Shown here piece after piece: positions 33,496-42,435 of a stretch of 64,000 nucleotides of DNA. The notes below the pieces were generated by a model, which saw only the letters and a program-made list of their open reading frames with translations, did no database searches and had not been told where the DNA came from. Position 1 is the stretch's first letter; every line of letters starts with the position of its first letter. The position numbers were made by a program, and so were the translations under genes. The DNA is from Microlunatus phosphovorus NM-1 (GTDB lineage Bacteria; Actinomycetota; Actinomycetes; Propionibacteriales; Propionibacteriaceae): NCBI RefSeq assembly GCF_000270245.1, contig NC_015635.1, positions 310,001 to 374,000 of the forward strand. Reading direction: 5' to 3'.

Positions 33496-35516
33496 GCTGC
33501 CCTCCGGGTGCTCGCCACGACGGCCAGCGCCTCGGCGCTGACGTCGGCCAGCTTGAGATACTCCGCTTGAAGCTCGGTAGCCAGACCCAATGCGAGTCCC
33601 AGGCTCATCCGACCGGACTCGCAGTCGACCACGACGGCGTCGACCCCGAGCGAGCGGACGTACGCCGCCGCCTGTCGAGACCTCGCCAGTGCGTCCACCC
33701 CAGCGGTGGCTCGACCATCAGTGATCAGCACCAACAGCGGGCGGCGCCGTGGATCGCGAACCCGCTCCCAGCGCAGGGTTTCCGCCGCGCACAGCAGCCC
33801 TTCGGCCAACGGGGTACGCCCACCGCTCGGCAGCTCGCTCAGTCGCCGTGCGGCGACCTCCACCGAGGACGTGGGCGGCAGCGCGAGCGTGGCTTCGAAG
33901 CCGCGGAAAGTCACCAGACCGACCTTGTCGCGGCGTTGATAGGCGTCCAGCAGCAGCGACAGCACCGCGGTCTTGACCTCGGCCATCCGCTTCCGGGCGG
34001 CCATCGAACCGGAGGCGTCGACGCAGAACAACACCAGGTTGGACTCGCGCCCCTCGGTGACGGCGGTCCGCAGATCAGTACGGTCGAAGCGCAGCCGACC
34101 CCCGACGATGCGACCCCGGCGCTGCTGCTCGGTTGCCGCAGCCCGGACCGTCGCCGGAAAGTGCAGTCGCGCCCCAGCGGTCGGAGCTGAGCCGACCGTC
34201 CGGCCGACGCTGGTCAACGCCCGGCTCCGGCGGCCGGCTTCCCCTGAGCCGGTGCCGCGAGCGGTCAGCAGCCGAGCCCGATAGGGCTGGCCTGGCTCGG
34301 ACACGCTCACCGGCACGGGCTGTCCCCGCTCGCTCGGGGCATCCTGCTCCGATTGCCGAGGCGGTTCGGGCGGAGAGTCTGCCGGGTCGCTTCGGTCTGT
34401 CTGGTCGTTCGGTGTGGTGTCGGGGCCGTTCGGCGGCGGATCGTCATTGTCATCGGGCGCCTGAGGTTCCGGGTCAGGATTCGGTGGTTCGGGGTCGGGA
34501 TCCGGCTCGATGTCATCGTCGCCCAACAGCTGGTCCAGCAAGTCCTCATCCAGTCCCGGCGCATCGAACGGATTCCGCCGACGGCGGTGGGGGAGGGCAA
34601 GTCGAGCGGCGGCCCGGATGTCGGCCCGGGTGACTTCGCTCCGGTCATGCCAAGCGGCATGCGCCACGGCGGCGCGGGCGGTGACGATGTCGGCCCGCAT
34701 ACCGTCCACCTCGAACCCGGCGCAGACACCGGCGATCTTGTCCAGCGCCCAGTCGGACAGCCGCACCTCGCCGATCCGCTGCTGGGCCGCAGCCAGACGG
34801 TCCCGCAGTTCCGCCTCCTGGTCGGCGAACCTGGCGACGAAGGAGGTCGGATCGGCGTCATAGGCGAGTCGGCGGCGCACCACCTCCGAACGGAGTGCGG
34901 GCTCGCGCGGGGCGGCCACCTCGACGGTCAACCCGAAGCGATCCAGCAGCTGCGGGCGGAGCTCACCCTCCTCGGGGTTCATGGTCCCGACCAGCACGAG
35001 TCGGGCAGCGTGGGCGACGGAGACGCCGTCGCGCTCGACCGTCGAGCGTCCCATCGCCGCCGCATCCAACAGCAGGTCGACCAGGTGGTCGTGCAGCAGG
35101 TTCACCTCGTCGACATAGAGGATCCCGCGGTGGGCGGCGGCCAGCAGCCCGGGCTCGTACGACACCTGTCCGGAGCCGAGTGCCTGTTGCAGATCCAGTG
35201 AGCCGATCACCCGGTCCTCGGTAGCACCCACCGGCAGCTCCACCAGCCGCGCCGGCCGGCGGACCGCGATGATGTCGGTGTGCGGACCGTCTGGGCAGGC
35301 CGGATCGGGATCGGCCGGATCGCAGGCGAACCGGCACCCCTGCACGACCAGTTGGTCGGGTTGCACCGCGGCGAGGGCGCGGACCATCGTGGACTTCGCC
35401 GTACCTTTCTCGCCACGCACCAGCACTCCGCCGACCTCCGGCGAGATCGAGGTCAGCACCAGGGCGAGGGCCATGTCGTCGGAGCCGACGACGGCAGAGA
35501 ACGGATAGGTACGCAC
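33492..35516 (-). CDS. Mg/cobalt-chelatase-like AAA-VWA fusion (ChlI/ChlD type)
   Basis: A 674-residue protein. Residues ~1-330 are a MoxR/ChlI-type AAA ATPase: GEKGTAKST (Walker A), GILYVDEVNLLHDHLVDLLL (Walker B). A Pro/Asp-rich acidic linker (~340-410) follows, then a VWA domain (~480-670) with the MIDAS motif DASGS. The fusion corresponds to ChlI plus ChlD, which with CobN is thought to insert cobalt in many actinobacteria lacking CobS/CobT chelatase subunits. CobN is not in this window. First gene of the riboswitch-led operon, GTG start at 35516. Confidence 0.87.
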   Translation of the reverse strand: MRTYPFSAVVGSDDMALALVLTSISPEVGGVLVRGEKGTAKSTMVRALAAVQPDQLVVQGCRFACDPADPDPACPDGPHTDIIAVRRPARLVELPVGATEDRVIGSLDLQQALGSGQVSYEPGLLAAAHRGILYVDEVNLLHDHLVDLLLDAAAMGRSTVERDGVSVAHAARLVLVGTMNPEEGELRPQLLDRFGLTVEVAAPREPALRSEVVRRRLAYDADPTSFVARFADQEAELRDRLAAAQQRIGEVRLSDWALDKIAGVCAGFEVDGMRADIVTARAAVAHAAWHDRSEVTRADIRAAARLALPHRRRRNPFDAPGLDEDLLDQLLGDDDIEPDPDPEPPNPDPEPQAPDDNDDPPPNGPDTTPNDQTDRSDPADSPPEPPRQSEQDAPSERGQPVPVSVSEPGQPYRARLLTARGTGSGEAGRRSRALTSVGRTVGSAPTAGARLHFPATVRAAATEQQRRGRIVGGRLRFDRTDLRTAVTEGRESNLVLFCVDASGSMAARKRMAEVKTAVLSLLLDAYQRRDKVGLVTFRGFEATLALPPTSSVEVAARRLSELPSGGRTPLAEGLLCAAETLRWERVRDPRRRPLLVLITDGRATAGVDALARSRQAAAYVRSLGVDAVVVDCESGRMSLGLALGLATELQAEYLKLADVSAEALAVVASTRRAA

Positions 35517-35599
35517 GATTGGTGAGGGCCTCCTCGCGGGTGTCCACGCCCGCTGTCGTTGAGTCGCCGCTGGTCGGGCGGCGGGCGGCAGGGACGCTC

Positions 35600-35770
35600 T
35601 GGCTGACCGCGTCTGCCGTTCGGCTGGCTCATCGAGGTGAGGAGCAGCCGTGCAAATGCGGCTTCACAGTGGCGGGACCGCTCCAGATCTGCCCTGGATT
35701 CCTCACCTGTCGCCGTCGTCGATCATTCCACACCTGCTCGCATAGGGTCAGGGTCGTGCTCACTGGTTGC
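35600..35770 (-). promoter_or_regulatory. cobalamin riboswitch upstream of the chelatase-cobO operon
   Basis: On the minus strand GGTGAGGAATCC is followed by GCGGTCCCGCCACTGTGA, which matches the conserved B12-box region of cobalamin riboswitches almost base for base; a GAGCCAGCC stretch follows. It lies 80-250 bp before the chelatase start and should repress the five-gene operon when B12 is abundant. The 5' half is less canonical than in the cbtB riboswitch, and the boundaries are approximate. Confidence 0.78.
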
Positions 35771-35825
35771 GCTGCGCGCTCTGCGGTCGCTGGGTTTTGT
35801 CGATCTCGGGGTCTGCACCAGGATC

Positions 35826-35863
35826 GTGAAGGGTTTGGTGCGACCTCGCACCAAACCCTTCAC
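35826..35863 (+). terminator. perfect 17-bp stem-loop in the cobL leader
   Basis: GTGAAGGGTTTGGTGCG (35826-35842) pairs perfectly with its complement at 35847-35863 around an ACCT loop. It sits 29 bp before the cobL start and upstream of the divergent riboswitch leader. No U-tract follows. It may insulate the two divergent units or act as an attenuator for cobL. Confidence 0.5.
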
Positions 35864-35892
35864 ACTGTTCGCCGTGCCGAAGGGCTCCGCCC

Positions 35893-37113
35893 GTGACAGG
35901 TCGGTTGGACGTCGTGGGGATACCGGCCGGAGGGTGGTCCGAGCTGGGGGAGTCGGCGCGGCGGCTGATCGCTGGCGCGGAGGTGCTGATCGGCGGACGA
36001 CGTCATCTCGCCCTAGTGGCGAATCGGGCTCCTGGGGCTGAGCGACTGACTTGGCCGAGTCCGCTGAAGCCCGGACTGCCGGCGCTGCTGGAACGGGTAG
36101 AGGATCGGCGGGCCGTTGTGCTGGCCACCGGCGATCCGCTGGTCTCTGGGATCGGATCCACCCTGATCGAGCTGCTCGGTGCCGAGATGGTGCGCATTCA
36201 TCCAGCAGTGTCCTCGATAGCGCTCGCGCGGGCCAGGATGGGCTGGTCCAGCGAGACCGTCAGCGTGGTCTCTGTCGTGGGTCGCGATCTCGATCTCGTC
36301 CGACGCCACATCGGCCCGGGTCAGCGCCTCATCGTGTTGTCTGCTGGCACTCAGACGCCGGCCGAGTTGGCGGCACTGCTCGTGGACACTGGATATGACC
36401 AGAGCCGGCTGACCGTGCTGGGTGACTTGGGCTCAGCTGCGGAGAGCCGGAGAGAGGCGCTCGCGTCCGAGGCTGGTTTTGGCGGTATGCCCGCGCTCAA
36501 CGTCGTTGCCATCGAGTGCGTTGCCGACCCGGAGACCTGCGTCCTGGGTGTCGGCCCGGGTCTGCCTGATGACGCTTTCGACCACGACGGCCAGCTCACC
36601 AAGCGTGACCTGAGAGCTTCCGCGCTCGCCCGGCTGACGCCGGTCCCCGGCGAGCAGTTGTGGGATCTGGGGGCGGGAGCCGGTTCGATTGCCATCGAGT
36701 GGGCGCGGACGGACCCGTGCTGTCGGGCCGTCGCAGTAGAGCGAACGCCCGAGCGCGCGGCCCGGATCGCTGCCAACGCGGCCAAGCTCGGGGTGCCAGG
36801 GGTGCAGGTGATCACGGCTGATATCGGGGCAAGTCTCGCCGATCTGCCGGAACCGAACGCAGTCTTCGTCGGTGGTGGAGCGAGTGTCGAACTGCTCGAC
36901 CGCTGCTGGGAACGTCTGTCCACAAATGGTCGGCTGGTCGCGCATGCCGTGACCATCGAAACCGAGCAGACCCTGGTCCGGGCCTGGCAGGCGTACGGCG
37001 GCGAGCTGGTCCGGATCGGGATCGAGCGGATGGAGCCGCTGGGTGGTCTCCACGGGTGGCAGCCGGCCCGACCTGTGGTGCAGTGGTCAGCGACGAAGAG
37101 GATCGGCCGATAG
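35893..37113 (+). CDS. cobL: precorrin-6Y C5,15-methyltransferase (decarboxylating), CbiE-CbiT fusion
   Basis: A 406-residue bifunctional enzyme. Residues ~1-200 are the CbiE-type tetrapyrrole methylase (VLATGDPLVSGIGS). Residues ~225-400 are the CbiT-type Rossmann methyltransferase (LWDLGAGAGSIAIEWA). It methylates C5 and C15 and decarboxylates the acetate at C12, giving precorrin-8. The GTG at 35893 is used. It acts directly after CobK, encoded 16 kb away. Confidence 0.9.
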   Translation: MTGRLDVVGIPAGGWSELGESARRLIAGAEVLIGGRRHLALVANRAPGAERLTWPSPLKPGLPALLERVEDRRAVVLATGDPLVSGIGSTLIELLGAEMVRIHPAVSSIALARARMGWSSETVSVVSVVGRDLDLVRRHIGPGQRLIVLSAGTQTPAELAALLVDTGYDQSRLTVLGDLGSAAESRREALASEAGFGGMPALNVVAIECVADPETCVLGVGPGLPDDAFDHDGQLTKRDLRASALARLTPVPGEQLWDLGAGAGSIAIEWARTDPCCRAVAVERTPERAARIAANAAKLGVPGVQVITADIGASLADLPEPNAVFVGGGASVELLDRCWERLSTNGRLVAHAVTIETEQTLVRAWQAYGGELVRIGIERMEPLGGLHGWQPARPVVQWSATKRIGR

Positions 37114-37207
37114 CTGTACCGAATCGTCGTGATCCTCGCTCCCTCACCATCGAACTCAGCCAGTCTTCGACCTGGGTCCGTCGGAGCCACGGGACTAGGT
37201 TGGCCCC

Positions 37208-38194
37208 ATGGCTGAACTCACGATGCCAGAGCTCGCCTCGGCCATGGGGGCAGCTGTTCGCAAGCTGGTTGATCAATTGGACGCCGAGCAACGCCGTCGC
37301 GGGGTCTTCCCGTTCGATGGCGATCTGCACAAGCGATGGACCTATCTTCCCGGTGAACGACCCGGACTACGACTGGGAGACCTGAGCGATGTGCAGTTGG
37401 ATGTGGCGCTGGATCTGCTGGAACTGGCGCACAGCGTGCGTGGCTGGTCCGACACGCAGTTGGTGATCCGGATCGAAGCCGCAAGGCGAGAGCTGGCGCT
37501 CCAGCAGGCCGACCGGTCAGACATCGATCCGTACCGGGACCTGCCGTACTGGCTGGTGGTACTGGGTGATCCGCGGAGCACCGAGCCCTGGGCCTGGCGG
37601 ATCAACGGCCACCACCTGCTGGCGCAGGCCACGATCGTGGGAGACCAGGTCGGCGGCGTGCCGCACTTCTTCGGCGCGGAGCCGGCCACCGTGCTGGCCG
37701 GCCCGCACACTGGCCTGCGAGCGCTGCCGCGCGAGGGAGACCTGGCTCGGGAGCTGATGCTCACCCTGCAGGAAGATCAGCGGAGCCTGGCGCAGATCGC
37801 GACTACCGCACCCGCAGACATCGCCTCGCGTTGGGATCCGGTGGTTTCCCTGCCGGAGCGGCCGCGCGGGATTTCGTACGGGCACTTGGACCGCGGGCAG
37901 CGCGAGCTGTTCGAGGCGCTGCTGCGGCAATACGTCGACCGGGCGAGCCCCGCCATCGCCAACCAAGCCTGGGTCGACATCACCGACGCCGGACTCCAGC
38001 AGGTGTGCTTCGGGTGGGCCGGACCCGTCGAACCAGGCGCCGGCCACTACTACGCGCTCAGCGGTCCGAGCCTGCTCATCGAGTACGACAACACCTTGGA
38101 CCAGGCCAACCACATCCACTCCGTCTGGCGCGATCTGCGCCGTGACTTCGGCGGCGATCTGCTGGCACAGCACTACGCCGAGGTACCGCACTGA
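37208..38194 (+). CDS. DUF3500 domain protein
   Basis: A 328-residue soluble protein matching the DUF3500 pattern: FPFDGDLHKRWTYLPGERPGL near the N-terminus, a core WAWRINGHHLLAQATI followed by PHFFGAEPA, and a C-terminal HYYALSGPSLLIEYDNT with NHIHSVWRD. Function is unknown. It sits between cobL and cobM but has no evident B12 link. The start at 37208 is 94 bp after cobL. Confidence 0.8.
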   Translation: MAELTMPELASAMGAAVRKLVDQLDAEQRRRGVFPFDGDLHKRWTYLPGERPGLRLGDLSDVQLDVALDLLELAHSVRGWSDTQLVIRIEAARRELALQQADRSDIDPYRDLPYWLVVLGDPRSTEPWAWRINGHHLLAQATIVGDQVGGVPHFFGAEPATVLAGPHTGLRALPREGDLARELMLTLQEDQRSLAQIATTAPADIASRWDPVVSLPERPRGISYGHLDRGQRELFEALLRQYVDRASPAIANQAWVDITDAGLQQVCFGWAGPVEPGAGHYYALSGPSLLIEYDNTLDQANHIHSVWRDLRRDFGGDLLAQHYAEVPH

Positions 38195-38333
38195 TCGACG
38201 GCCGCGGCAGGTGCGCCAGGTGCGGGGTGCGAGGTCAGAACAGGGTCCGGAAGCCTTGCTTGCTTGATGGCGGGGCTCAGCCAGCCAACTAGCATGTCGT
38301 ATCCATCCGCACCCCACCCGAGAGGCTCTACCC

Positions 38334-39083
38334 GTGACCGTGCACTTCATTGGTGCCGGTCCTGGGGCTGCGGACCTGCTGACCGTGCGGGCGACGAGGC
38401 TGATCGCCAGTTCGCCGGTATGCGTCTATGCCGGCACCTACCTGGACGCCGAGGTGCTGTCGTACTGTCCGCAGGATGCGCAGTTGATCGACTCGTCGAA
38501 GCTGTCGCTGGATGAGATCACCGAGCACTTGGTCTCGGCGCATCACGCCGGACAAGACGTCGCGCGGCTGTGCTCTGGTGATCCGTCCATCTATTCAGCG
38601 CTGGCCGAGCAAGCCCGGCGGCTGGATCGGGTAGGCGTGCCCTGGGACGTGACTCCGGGAGTGCCTGCGTACGCGGCGGCTGCCGCAGTCATCGGTCGCG
38701 AACTGACCGTGCCTGAGATCGCCCAGAGCGTGATCTTGACTCGGACCCAGGCGGCCTCGACCGCGATGCCGGTGACCGAAGAACTGGAGCAGTTGGCCGC
38801 CTCACGCGCCACGCTCGTGCTTCACCTGGCGATCCGGCGGACTCGTGAACTGGCTGCCCGCCTGGTCCCCTTCTATGGTGACGACTGCCCGGTGGCCGTG
38901 GTCTCGCGTGCCAGCCAACCCGAGGAACTCGTACTCCGTGGCACCCTGGCCGATATCGGCGGTCAGGTGGAGGCGGCGGGGTTGCGGATGGCCGCGGTGA
39001 TCATCATCGGGCCTGCCCTGGCTGCCGAGGGTTTTGCGGACTCACATCTTTACGGAACCCGGATCACCCAACGCAAGGCCTGA
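38334..39083 (+). CDS. cobM: precorrin-4 C11-methyltransferase
   Basis: A 249-residue tetrapyrrole methylase. VHFIGAGPGAADLLTVRATR at the start, RLCSGDPSIYSALAEQ, and DVTPGVPAYAAAA are the CobM/CbiF signatures. It adds the C11 methyl to precorrin-4, giving precorrin-5. The GTG at 38334 follows GAGAGGCTC. It stands alone on the + strand after the DUF3500 gene. Confidence 0.92.
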   Translation: MTVHFIGAGPGAADLLTVRATRLIASSPVCVYAGTYLDAEVLSYCPQDAQLIDSSKLSLDEITEHLVSAHHAGQDVARLCSGDPSIYSALAEQARRLDRVGVPWDVTPGVPAYAAAAAVIGRELTVPEIAQSVILTRTQAASTAMPVTEELEQLAASRATLVLHLAIRRTRELAARLVPFYGDDCPVAVVSRASQPEELVLRGTLADIGGQVEAAGLRMAAVIIIGPALAAEGFADSHLYGTRITQRKA

Positions 39084-39144
39084 CGCCGACCTCGCGGCCA
39101 GCCGCGGACTTCTGCGGGGATCAGATCGGGCCCTGAATTCGACT

Positions 39145-39188
39145 GCGCACCAGCTGGGTCTGCTTCGCATGGGGTGTACCTGGTGCGC
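39145..39188. terminator. stem-loop downstream of cobM
   Basis: GCGCACCAG (39145-39153) and CTGGTGCGC (39180-39188) are perfect complements around a 26-base loop. It lies in the 200-bp gap between the convergent cobM and isomerase genes. The same arm sequence is used in the hairpin at 7187-7239. Confidence 0.4.
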
Positions 39189-39283
39189 GGCAGCAGCAAA
39201 TGGTGCGAAGTGGGAATGGGTGAGGTTGCTACTCCACGGGCGGCCCGGCGGAGCCCAGCAGAAGTCGGTGAACCAGGGCGGGG

Positions 39284-40117
39284 TCAGGCCGAGGTCGCCG
39301 AGCCCAGGGTGAGTACGTCGTCGAGGATGCCCTTGATCGCTTGCGGATTGTGGGCGAAGCGGCCCAGGAACAGGCCGTCCACGTGCTCGCCGACCTCGCG
39401 CAGCAGACCAGGTCCGGCACTGCCGCCGTAGATCACATCCCCGGAGTAGTCCAGATCGGCAGCCAAGGCCGCCCGCAACGGCCCGCAGACTCCGACGATG
39501 TGCTCCACCCCGGCTGGCTCCGAGGCTCCGATCGCCCAGACCGGCTCGTACGCGATCACCACCGGACCCTGATGACCAGCCGAACGGGCCGGCGCCAAGG
39601 CAGATTCGAGCTGAGCCTGGCAGACCTCGACTGCCGCCTCTGGGTCCACCCGCTCGGTCTCGCCGATGCAGAGCACCGGAGTCAGCCCGTGTCGCAGGAT
39701 CGCTGCAGTCTTCGCTGCAATCACCTCGTCGTCCTCGCCGAACAGCCGGCGCCGCTCGGCATGGCCGACCTCGACCAATCGAGCGCCTACTTCTGCCAAC
39801 TGCGCGGCACTGACCTCACCGGTGTACGGACCGTCGTCGGCCCAGCAGGCATCCTGCGCTCCGACCGACCAGAATCGGGCTTCTGAGCCACCTGAGCCAG
39901 CCGCCCGAACCGGCTCCAGCATCGAAGCCACCTCGGCGACCGACAGGAACCCCGGCAACACGAACAGTTCAGCTCGTCCTTCGACGACCGCCGGATGCAT
40001 CCGGCTCAGCTCGGCCACCTGGCGGCACCATTCCAGGGTCCGGGCATGGCTGAAGTACATCTTCGTGCTCATCCCGATCAGGTAGCGCCGTCGAGCACCC
40101 TCCTCCCGATAGGCCAT
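39284..40117 (-). CDS. triosephosphate-isomerase-family sugar phosphate isomerase (probable erythrulose-phosphate isomerase)
   Basis: A 277-residue TIM-barrel protein with the TPI catalytic set: Lys in STKMYFS, His in VGHAERRRLFGE, and Glu in AYEPVWAIG. Insertions and context separate it from glycolytic TPI. With the RpiB and DhaK-DhaL genes it matches the LerI/TpiA2 (EryH) enzymes of tetritol catabolism, which interconvert L-erythrulose 1-phosphate and D-erythrulose 4-phosphate. The ATG at 40117 lies 5 bp after rpiB. Confidence 0.85.
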   Translation of the reverse strand: MAYREEGARRRYLIGMSTKMYFSHARTLEWCRQVAELSRMHPAVVEGRAELFVLPGFLSVAEVASMLEPVRAAGSGGSEARFWSVGAQDACWADDGPYTGEVSAAQLAEVGARLVEVGHAERRRLFGEDDEVIAAKTAAILRHGLTPVLCIGETERVDPEAAVEVCQAQLESALAPARSAGHQGPVVIAYEPVWAIGASEPAGVEHIVGVCGPLRAALAADLDYSGDVIYGGSAGPGLLREVGEHVDGLFLGRFAHNPQAIKGILDDVLTLGSATSA

Positions 40118-40122
40118 GGAGG

Positions 40123-40584
40123 TCAACTCTCCTCGTACGCGCAGATCTCCTCGACCTTGGGACCCGAGGACGAGGCCGGGTCGAAGGTGTAGCCGATCCA
40201 TTCCCGCGCCAACCGCCGGGCCAGCTCACGGCCGATCACTCGCTGCCCCATGCAGAGCACTTGGCAGTTGTTGCTGAGGATCGAACGCTCGACCGAGAAC
40301 GAGTCGTGCGCGGTGACCGCGCGGATGCCCTTGACCTTGTTCGCCGCGATCGCCACCCCGAGGCCGGTGCCGCAGAACAGGATCGACCGGTCGGCCTCGC
40401 CGTCGGCGACCAGGGTCGCTGCGCTGATCGCCACCGACGGATAGTTGGTGTCGCCGTCGCAATCCACGCCGACGTCGACCACCGAGGCCACTCGAGGGTC
40501 GCTCAGCAGATCCTGCTTGATCTGCTCCTTGTACTCATAGCCGGCGCTGTCGGAGCCGACCACCAGCCGGAGGCCGTCACTCAT
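40123..40584 (-). CDS. RpiB/LacAB-family isomerase (probable erythrose-4-phosphate isomerase)
   Basis: A 153-residue RpiB-fold enzyme. [13 protein letters not shown] at the N-terminus, [15 protein letters not shown] with the catalytic Cys, and [10 protein letters not shown] and [14 protein letters not shown] are family motifs. In tetritol loci this paralogue (EryI/DerI2) converts D-erythrulose 4-phosphate to D-erythrose 4-phosphate, feeding the pentose phosphate pathway. Its start overlaps the kinase stop by 8 bp. Confidence 0.87.
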   Translation of the reverse strand: MSDGLRLVVGSDSAGYEYKEQIKQDLLSDPRVASVVDVGVDCDGDTNYPSVAISAATLVADGEADRSILFCGTGLGVAIAANKVKGIRAVTAHDSFSVERSILSNNCQVLCMGQRVIGRELARRLAREWIGYTFDPASSSGPKVEEICAYEES

Positions 40585-42313
40585 CTGTGTTCCTTTCGCT
40601 CAACACCCGGCCCACGGCCTGGGCGGTCATGGCCAGCGACAACGCGCCGGCGTCCGGGGTACCGATGCTCTTCTCGGCATGGGTACGGGCGCGGCCCATC
40701 GACGGGACCAGATCGGCGGTCGCATCCGCGCCTTCGCGGGCGGCAACAGCAGCCACCGGCCACGCCACGGCCAGTCGGTCACCGGCCCGGACCCGCTCGG
40801 CCAGGGTTACCGCGAAGGGGACCAGTGCGTCGACCATGGTCGCATCACCGACCTTCGCCTTGCCGAAGTCCTGGATCGCCTGCGCCGCGCCGGTGACGCC
40901 CGCGGACACCTGCTCCGCGGTGGCGGCGCACTCGTCGGAGAGCTGATCGGCGACGCTGCGCAAGGCCAACCCCCAGAGCACGCCCGAGGTGCCGCCGGCG
41001 CGAGCGCTCCACGCCTCGGCGGCTTGCAGGAGGACGGTACGCGCTCCGGCACCGGCTTCCTGCGCGGCCTCGGCGGCTTGTGCCGCCGCCCGGGCACCGC
41101 GTTGCATGCCGATCCCATGATCGCCGTCGCCGGCCACGGCATCGATCCGACCCAGTTCCTCGACGTTCTCGTCGATGACGGCACGGATGGCCTGCAGCGC
41201 ATCACCAACCACGACGGCCGTCACCTGCGATGCGGGAGCGCCGGCCGGGATCGCCTCCGCTTCACCGACCGCCGCTACGACGACGTCCTTCACCACCTCG
41301 AGATCTCCAGCGGCCACAGCACCCCGCCGGAAGCCGACCGTGTCCACCGGATCGGCCCACAACTCGGCCAACTCGTCGTCCAGCCAGAACAGGGTGAGCG
41401 ACAGCCCGGCCATGTCGAAGCTGGTGCAGAACTCACCGATCTCGGGTGACACCGCCTCGATGCCCGCGTCGGCGAGCAGCCGGGCGACCCGGCGATAGAC
41501 GACGTACAGCTCCTCCGATTTCACGGCGCCGAGTCCGTTGACGAAGGGCACCACTCGGGCTCCGTCGGTCGGCACCGGCGCCTCGGCCAGCAAGCGGCCG
41601 ACCAGCAGCTCCGCCAGGCCGTCCGCGGTCGGCAACGGGACCTCCTCGATCCCCGGCTCACCGTGGATGCCGAGCCCGATGGCCATCCGCCCCGCAGGCA
41701 CGGTGAACAGGGGAGCGCTGGCGCCGGGCAGGGTGCAGCCCGAATAGGCGACGCCGAGTGTGAACACCCGGTCCGCCGCGCGCTGCGCCAGTTCGACGAT
41801 CCGCGGCAGGTCGTAGCCACGCTCGGCGGCGGCGCCGGCGATCTTGAACACCGGCAGGTCACCGGCGATGCCGCGGCGACGCTCGGCCTCGGTCGGCGGG
41901 GCACTGGCGATGTCGTCGCGGACCAGGACAGTCTGCACGTCGATGCCCTCGGCGCGCAGCCGCTCCTGGGCCTGGTCGAAGTTCAGCACGTCACCGGCGT
42001 ACTGCCCGTAGGACAGCACCGCCCCACGTCCACGCTCGACTGCCTTGACGACGTCGTAGACCTGCTGCGCGGACGGCGAAGCGAAGACGTTGCCCATCGC
42101 CGCGCCGTGCGCCAGCCCGGGCCCGACCAATCCGCCGAACGCAGGGAAGTGGCCGGAGCCGCCACCGATCACCACCGCCACCTGCGGCTTGGCCGACCGA
42201 GTGCTGCGGATGACCCCACCGGGTGCCCTGGCCACCCAGCGACGACTCGCCTCGACGAATCCATCGACCATCTCGTCGGTGAATTCGGTCGGATCGTTGC
42301 ATACCCAGGCCAT
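40577..42313 (-). CDS. DhaK-DhaL fused kinase (probable L-erythrulose kinase)
   Basis: A 578-residue ATP-dependent dihydroxyacetone-kinase-type protein. The DhaK half (~1-330) has [12 protein letters not shown] and the substrate-binding His in GIHGEPG. The DhaL half (~370-575) has [12 protein letters not shown], whose Asp residues bind Mg-ATP. Alone it would be called a glycerone kinase, but with TPI-like and RpiB-like partners the LerK-type erythrulose kinase is more likely. First gene of the leftward arm after the GntR gene. Confidence 0.87.
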   Translation of the reverse strand: MAWVCNDPTEFTDEMVDGFVEASRRWVARAPGGVIRSTRSAKPQVAVVIGGGSGHFPAFGGLVGPGLAHGAAMGNVFASPSAQQVYDVVKAVERGRGAVLSYGQYAGDVLNFDQAQERLRAEGIDVQTVLVRDDIASAPPTEAERRRGIAGDLPVFKIAGAAAERGYDLPRIVELAQRAADRVFTLGVAYSGCTLPGASAPLFTVPAGRMAIGLGIHGEPGIEEVPLPTADGLAELLVGRLLAEAPVPTDGARVVPFVNGLGAVKSEELYVVYRRVARLLADAGIEAVSPEIGEFCTSFDMAGLSLTLFWLDDELAELWADPVDTVGFRRGAVAAGDLEVVKDVVVAAVGEAEAIPAGAPASQVTAVVVGDALQAIRAVIDENVEELGRIDAVAGDGDHGIGMQRGARAAAQAAEAAQEAGAGARTVLLQAAEAWSARAGGTSGVLWGLALRSVADQLSDECAATAEQVSAGVTGAAQAIQDFGKAKVGDATMVDALVPFAVTLAERVRAGDRLAVAWPVAAVAAREGADATADLVPSMGRARTHAEKSIGTPDAGALSLAMTAQAVGRVLSERNTDE

Positions 42314-42339
42314 GCAGTCCTCCTCGACGCGGTCCTGCT

Positions 42340-42392
42340 CAGACGCGGTTCTTGCCCAGCTGCGGTTCTTCTTCAGACGTGGTTCTTGCCCA
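42340..42392. repeat. 19-bp direct repeat upstream of the kinase gene
   Basis: CAGACGCGGTTCTTGCCCA (42340-42358) recurs with one mismatch at 42374-42392, 34 bp apart, in the 122-bp gap between the GntR gene and the kinase. It may bind a regulator or be a local duplication. Confidence 0.6.
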
Positions 42393-42424
42393 CGCTTTCC
42401 TGATGATCGATCGACACCAGGAAA

Positions 42425-42434
42425 GATCCTATAG
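42425..42434. promoter_or_regulatory. putative GntR operator half, kinase side
   Basis: GATCCTATAG is identical to the first ten bases of the near-palindrome at 43793-43806, the other likely promoter of the locus. Confidence 0.4.
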
Positions 42435-42435
42435 T

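Noticed and set aside
35519-35896. 125-codon + strand frame upstream of cobL
   Set aside because: It overlaps the antisense riboswitch region and hairpin and has no protein-like pattern.
40577-42313. Ordinary glycerol/dihydroxyacetone pathway kinase
   Set aside because: Possible from the domain alone, but the RpiB and TPI paralogues next to it fit erythrulose chemistry better; kept as an alternative only.
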